Below are positions 59,077 to 64,000 of a stretch of DNA of 64,000 nt, in pieces. Source of the stretch: Euleptes europaea. Its lineage: Eukaryota; Chordata; Lepidosauria; Squamata; Sphaerodactylidae. The DNA lies in the NCBI RefSeq assembly GCF_029931775.1, contig NC_079325.1, positions 37,364,673 to 37,428,672 on the forward strand. Direction: 5' to 3'. The notes beneath the pieces are model-generated. The model was given only the letters and a program-made list of their open reading frames with translations, had not been told where the DNA came from and did not search any database. Both the position numbers and the translations under genes were made by a program. Numbering within the stretch: position 1 is the first letter of the stretch; every line of letters begins with the position of its first letter.

Positions 59077-62000
59077 CTAGGAAAAAGGAGGGGGGAAAGA
59101 CAGCATTCACAGAGTGTACATTTCAATAATTTCCCATACATTACTGTAACCTCAAAATATTTATATTTGCTTTTCTATTCCGTTATCTACAAAACTGCTT
59201 ACATCAAAATAAAGATGAAACCATATGAAAATAACAAATAGCTGTAAAGCACAAAGAGTTAAAAGGAAAAAAAACAGGCCTACTCGCTCTCAATCTGCTG
59301 CTCTGAAAGTTGTACTGCAGGGGTGTCAAACATAAGGCCTGAGGGCCGGATGCGGCCCCTTGAGAGCTCTTATCCAGCCCCAAAGCCAGCTATCTGGGCT
59401 GGTGAGGCATGGCCCGGCCCAACTGAGTGACATTTATGTCATATCCAGCCCTCGTAACAATTGAGTTTGACACACCTGCTCTACGGAAAGCTTGGGCTGG
59501 GAGAGGGGTCCACATTGAATAATATACAAATAAAAGGTGTTGAATGTGCCATCAAAACAGATGGCTGAGGGAACTGTACAGATCTCCCAAGGGAGAGAGA
59601 ACAGGATCAGAGGAGCATGCCTATTATATTAGGTGCTTTGGAACACAGGCAGGATGGTGCTGCTGCAGTCGTCTTGTTTGGGGGCTTCCTAAAGGCACCT
59701 GGTTGGCCACTGTGTGAACAGACTGCTGGACTTGATGGACCCTGGTCTGATCCAGCAGGGCCTTTCGTATGTTCTTAGAGCACCACTATCTGGGCACCAT
59801 GATTAAAAGCCCTCCAGCTACCAAATGACAAACGGGGGCAAAAGAGGTGCATGAAAGTTACTGCTGCACGCTAAGCCCACGTGTTCATTCAACTATTCAC
59901 TATATTCAGTTGTTTTCTACGTATCCAAAAATTCACCCAAATATGCAGAAACCCCCTACCTTCCTTAACTAGGTGCGTGTGTGTTTTGGTAGGAACTGAA
60001 CCATTAAGTTTAGCAGTGGAGAGAATGGTGACAACAGAATGCAATGAAGAGAGATTAATACCAAAAGTTGGGTTGAGGAAGAATGGACTGCTATCATATA
60101 TCTTCATTCATGGCTTGAACTCTTTGTCTCATCAACTACAAAGTCCAGGCTGGGAGTGTTGGTCAACTGGCAGTGTGGCCGAAGTGAGGTGAGTTATGAG
60201 GGAGGTGGTCTGGAATTACCTTTTGAATCCAGGATTAATGAGGGACTCTCCAGGCCTCCTCTTTTTATTTGCCATCTGCCTTGCGCCAGCTCCACCCCAG
60301 CCTTTGGAGGGACTCGGTTCTGCTTGCAGGAAAAAACACACAAAGGGGTTGAAGCTGTTGCTACAGCTCGGTTTCATTTGTCCATTGGGCTAGGTAGGCA
60401 GGAAGTATGTTGATGGTGGAGCAGGGAGGAGGAGTCCTTGGGGACAAGAATCTTGCAGTGGTTCTCAAAGTGGTGGGACTAGTGATGTCACTGAAAAAGC
60501 CAAGGGGAAGCGAATGGTTGTTGTGGTGGGAAGTGCCGTCAAGTTCCAGCTGACATATGGCGACCCTGTAGGGTTTTCAAGGCAAGAGACATTTGGAAGT
60601 AGTTTTGCCATTGCCAGCCTCTGTGTGGGCTGATAAAGTTCTGAGAGAACTGTGACTGGCCCAAGGTCACCCAGCAGGAGTGGAGAATCAAGCCCGGTTC
60701 TCCATTCTTAACCACTACACCACACTGGCTCTTGAACAGTTGCTAGGCAACCCAGAAAGGCTAGATGTTCTTTGCAAGGATCTTGGGGGTAACTCAAGTG
60801 AGCCAAGTCCTCCCAGTGGGACACCATGATGACTGTTTGCAATCAGCATTGTGAATAAGGAACTGTAGTGCACATATAGCGGCCCAGTGCAAGAAAGGCC
60901 TCCTTGTTCTCTTTGATATTGGGGGAAGCTCTGGAGTGCCTCCGAGCATCACAGGCATCATGTGGAAATGAAACCACTGGAGCAGGCCAAGTGATCCAGA
61001 AGATAGCCAGAGCTGCTCTCTGTGTCACCCCCCAATTTTCACGACCAGACTTTTCTAGAGGTGTTGGAGAAGACGGTCCTTTTCCTTCTGCAGCTTGGAA
61101 GAGGATTGCCCTTCTCACCCCCACCTATCCAGCATCCTCAAGACATAACTAATGTGTGCTCCCCAAAGGTATGGAATTGACCCCCTGTTACTAGCTTTGT
61201 ACACTGGGAGCTTCCATTTTAAAGAGGAGAGATAAAGATGGAGTTTTCTACACCGCTGATGTAGAGCTTATAGTTTCAAAGGCAGGCTTGTGCTTAACAT
61301 TGGATAAAATCTATGAAGCCAGATGGGATATCCAATTGCACGATGTGGTGGACAGACCTTCAGTGCTCAGAATGGTGCCTTGTGCTTCCCTTTATCAAGC
61401 TCAAACAAAAAATTATGTTAAGGCACATTCTGTTGTTACAATAGAATGTGACTTTTCTTGACTGGGAACATGAGTATTTTGGATGGGTGGGGCTTGAAGC
61501 AATACATGACCTTGTTCTCGCTTGCAAGCCAGTGCGGCCTCAGAAAGAAGATAGTTATCAAAACAGGAAGGATTGAAAATTCATACTGGTGCAAAAGAGA
61601 GATGCTGCCTGCACTGACCAACAAAATATGCTGCCTTGGCTGTGTGCCATCTCTTACCTGGAGCAAAGAGAGACTGGCTTTTCAGTGTGTTCTTCTCAGG
61701 GCTACCAAGGGGCAAAGGACCAGCACCAGCAAGGGCATACTCTGCAAGGAAGAGTTGGTTTTTATATGCAACTTTCTCTACCACTTAAGGAAGAATCAAA
61801 CCGGCTTACGTTCACCTTCCCCTCCCCACAACAGACACCCTGTGAGATAGGTGGGGCTGAGAGAACTCCAAGAGCTGTGACTTGCCCAAGGCCACCCAGC
61901 TGACTTCATGTGTAGAAGGGGGGAAACAAATCCAGTTCACCAGATTAGAGTCCGCTGCTCATGTGGGGGAGTGAGGAATCAAACCTGGTTCTCCAGGTCA

Positions 62001-63527
62001 GTCCACCGCTCCAAACCACTGCTCTTAACCACTACACCACGCTGGCAAACATGCAAAACAATTTGTTTTCAACAACTTGCAGCTGCTTTCAATCTGCACT
62101 CCAGAACTGTGATCTTAGAAGTCAGTAGAAGAGGGGAAAACTGAGAATGGAAGTCTATCCCTACCTATAAAACAATTTTTCCCTTGGTAAACAGGTCTAG
62201 AATTTAAAAAAACACACCCACACAGAGGCTTTCCCCCCTTCCTAGCTTTTTAAAAAAAGTCAATTTCAAACTGATAAGGGACCAGTGTAGCAACACCATA
62301 GGGAAAGTGGCAACCTGCCTGGTATATCTCCGGGTACCTTCAGAAATTACTGATAACAGGATTTGAAGTAGCTGCTTACCCATGGTGAATAGGGAATAGT
62401 CTCCAACTGATGGGATAGAGAAGTTAAGCAACACACCTATCCCACATGCAGTGGAAGACAGTGAAGTATAAACATTCATAGCTGTATGTGGGGATTTTTG
62501 AAGCCAAATTATTAATTGGCGGCTGGGCACACCCTCGCCATTTTAATATTGGTTCCACAGAACCCTGATTCTTGCCATATTGAAATATTGGTTATAATAA
62601 ACTCTAGGTCTCTGGAAAGCTCCCGGCCAAAGTCCACTTTCAATACTGGTCACGTAGTATGACCGCCTCACCTCAGTGTAACAACCTTAAAGGGATTAGC
62701 TTCGGGTAATCCACTCATTCTATGTAACAGACAGCCAGTGTTTGCTTAAGGAATGCTGTCCTCAGAAAGGAATGTTTCATTGTCTTCTCTATGCCTTGAT
62801 CTTATTAATCATTAATCGCGGTATGCCTTGTTTTAGTTCCATCGTGTGATCATTGACTGACCTTTGCTATCCATTGTATTATTGCTTAATAAACTCAGAG
62901 ATCACTGGGGCAATTCAGATTGATCTCTGGAACTCAAGACACTATCTGTGTTTTTCCCTCAAAGCACCGTGCGTGCTTTCCCCAAGGCACTTTTGGGGTG
63001 CCTTCCCTTCAGCTGTACATTCTTTTAGCTACAAAATGACATACTCCTGTGGGCAGGCATGCCCCTAAACATTTTTGTGGACTTAGCAATTTGTGGTGAT
63101 CTATTTGTAGGGTTTCAGACGGGTGGGAGGAAATGTATATTGTTAACCAGTCTTATATTGGTTTGATTCTTTATATTTCTATCATACTAAATTTAGGAAA
63201 CCACCAGCCTGTTGCACACTGGATTCTAAAATTCCATGAGGAATAGCAAAAGGAGAAGTTGGAATGGATTCAAAGCTGGAATTAGTTGAGATTCTACCTT
63301 CCCCAGCCCACCCAGCAAGTATGTATAAAACAGAACCTTTGAGATGTTTTTCCAGCTTCTGCACCCGTTCCACCAAGTCAAAAACCAGATCCTGGGCTAG
63401 TTTCCTCGCTTCAGAGAGGGGCACTTTGAACAAGTCAAAGGTCAAAGTTTCTCTGCTGTCTTGGAACCGCAAGATGGCCTTGCTGTCATGTATGGTCAGC
63501 GCAGGAGTCTGATACTCAAAGGCTTCT
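59037..63527 (-). CDS. PAXX: PAXX, non-homologous end joining factor (last three coding exons, 5' part beyond the window)
   Basis: PAXX is an XRCC4/XLF paralogue that binds Ku70 at DNA double-strand breaks and stabilises the end-joining complex in the nucleus. Coding exons on the minus strand are 63527-63337, 60322-60220 and 59076-59037. They total 334 nt and give 110 residues plus TGA after one partial-codon base. The first encodes the end of the head domain and the coiled-coil stalk (LTFDLFKVPLSEARKLAQDL, ERVQKLEKHLK). The second encodes a basic linker and GESLINPGFK. The third is SKKMPTGVDFEEV. Human PAXX ends GESLINPGFKSKKPAGGVDFDET, so the Ku-binding tail with its Val and Phe is conserved. 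Splice phases match at both joins. The gene is convergent with CLIC3, as in human. The least certain point is the donor of the first exon. Confidence 0.9.
59318..59478. mobile_element. hAT-type short element in the PAXX intron
   Basis: Ends CAGGGGTGTCAAAC and GTTTGACACACCTG. The flanks TTGTACTG and CTCTACGG agree at five of eight bases, as expected for an old insertion. Confidence 0.75.
59641..59780 (+). repeat. CR1-like interspersed repeat with TTCGTATG tail
   Basis: GGATGGTGCTGCTGCAGTCG, GGCACCTGGTTGGCCACTGT and CCTTTCGTATGTTCTTA. The longest copy of this family in the window. Confidence 0.75.
60220..60322 (-). CDS. PAXX: PAXX exon: basic linker and GESLINPGFK motif
   Basis: Minus-strand acceptor TTTTTTCCTGCAAG and donor GTAATT (60219). 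It encodes EPSPSKGWGGAGARQMANKK, then RRPGESLINPGFK. GESLINPGFK is identical to human PAXX, and the phase (1 in, 2 out) fits both neighbours. Confidence 0.9.
60528..60735 (-). repeat. Chimeric SINE: tRNA-type head with 5S-SINE body
   Basis: The left half AGTGCCGTCAAGTTCCAGCT and GGGTTTTCAAGGCAAGAGAC is the 3' body of the 5S SINE. The right half CAAGGTCACCCAGCAGGAG and TTAACCACTACACCACACTG is the head of the other tRNA SINE. No 5S block is present. Confidence 0.8.
61140..61740. other. PAXX intron, unassigned part
   Basis: No repeat or conserved exon recognised. Confidence 0.4.
61747..62045 (-). repeat. tRNA-headed SINE (GTGTAGTGGTTAAGAG family)
   Basis: AGAGTTGGTTTTTATATGC, CCCTCCCCACAACAGACACC, GATTCCTCACTCCCCCAC-type block in reverse and CTTAACCACTACACCACGCT. 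Confidence 0.92.
62560..63060 (+). repeat. Possible solo LTR-like fossil
   Basis: TTGCTTAATAAACTCAGAGA looks like an R-region poly(A) signal followed by a U5-like stretch. Ends and target duplication were not found. If real, it is an old solo LTR. Confidence 0.25.
63337..63527 (-). CDS. PAXX: PAXX exon: head domain end and coiled-coil stalk
   Basis: Minus-strand acceptor TTTTGTCCACAG ends at 63528. The exon reads EAFEYQTPALTIHDSKAILR, then FQDSRETLTFDLFKVPLSEA and a heptad-like stalk ending KLEKHLK. The donor chosen is GTTCTG (63336), which joins to give KHLKAEPSPSK as in human. A better-looking donor, GTAGAA at 63297, would add 13 residues (GSVLYILAGWAGE) in the same phase. Confidence 0.85.
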
Positions 63528-63634
63528 CTGTGGACAAAAGAGGAGTGAAACAACAAATTGTGGAGCTGAACTGACACTGGTGCAAATGTAGCTTATCAGC
63601 ATAACTATGACTCAACGCATTACATCTATTGATT

Positions 63635-63830
63635 TACTTACTTCAGTTATAGTCTGCCCTTCTCAGAGAGACTCAAGCAGGATTACAAAATTTTAAAAAC
63701 AATTAATGCAGTAAAACCAATACATACAAACAAACAATGCAAAAGAAACTGGGTTACAACATTAGAAATCACAAAATTAGGATAGGTAGAAAAATTAGGT
63801 AGAATCAACCAGAATTTTTAGTTGATTAAT
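63635..63830 (-). repeat. LINE-tail fragment
   Basis: GATTTACTTACTTCAGTTAT, then CTGCCCTTCTCAGAGAGACT and an A-rich run. Same general tail family as 51710. Confidence 0.45.
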
Positions 63831-64000
63831 TGTTAAAGGCCACTTCTGATCACTGGGGACGGCAACTGAGGCCAATTAAAGTTTATTTTGAGGCTTTTTT
63901 GGTTCTAATCTGTGCATTTAGATAGCGTTTGCCATTTTTAATATTTTTCCCTAACAACAAGGAGCTTTACGGTGCAATCTAAGCAGAGTTACTGTGTTCA

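Noticed and set aside
1-64000. CRISPR arrays, operons, riboswitches or prokaryotic defence systems
   Set aside because: The window is a vertebrate intron-exon locus; no direct-repeat arrays with regular spacers or bacterial gene organisation were seen.

Overview
This is a vertebrate nuclear locus, most likely from a squamate reptile; gecko-like is only my guess. The window combines intron-rich host genes with Sauria-type SINEs whose 3' end reads GGGGACCTTTACCTTT, BovB/RTE LINE fragments, CR1 LINEs with an ATTCTATG tail, 5S-rRNA-headed SINEs and Penelope-like fragments. Birds, crocodilians and mammals do not carry that combination.

Three host genes are present. (1) ABCA2 runs on the + strand from the left edge to a stop at 34763-34765. 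I could place 32 consecutive coding exons. Together they encode 1660 residues in one uninterrupted frame and cover the end of TMD1, NBD1, the regulatory linker, TMD2 with its extracellular domain, NBD2 and the C-terminus. Roughly 775 N-terminal residues lie left of the window, judging from the ~2435-residue human protein. (2) CLIC3 runs on the + strand, 46449-54448, with six coding exons and 238 residues, and looks complete. (3) PAXX, a DNA-repair factor, lies on the - strand. Its last three coding exons are at 63527-63337, 60322-60220 and 59076-59037, and its 5' part lies beyond the right edge. The two short PAXX exons are too small to stand out as ORFs; I found them from the conserved Ku-binding tail.

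The order ABCA2>CLIC3><PAXX, with CLIC3 and PAXX convergent, is the human 9q34.3 arrangement, so this is conserved amniote synteny. About 10.6 kb separates ABCA2 from CLIC3 and about 4.6 kb separates the CLIC3 and PAXX stops. The genes are functionally unrelated: a lipid transporter of endolysosomes, a glutathione-transferase-fold protein, and an end-joining scaffold.

Introns and spacers are crowded with repeats: five Sauria SINEs; several copies each of a tRNA-Ala-headed SINE and a second tRNA-headed SINE; 5S-headed SINEs with a BovB-like tail; CR1, BovB and other LINE tails; hAT-type elements with 8-bp target duplications; TA-flanked Tc1/mariner-type elements; and a palindromic GGTTGCCA family.

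The most unusual items are: a 112-bp insert with a hammerhead-ribozyme-like core, flanked by a 12-bp duplication inside a CR1; a GC-rich minisatellite expanded inside a TIR element in an ABCA2 intron; a perfect 25-bp inverted repeat; a chimeric SINE; and an orphan cysteine-rich exon candidate. I saw no convincing new multi-gene system.
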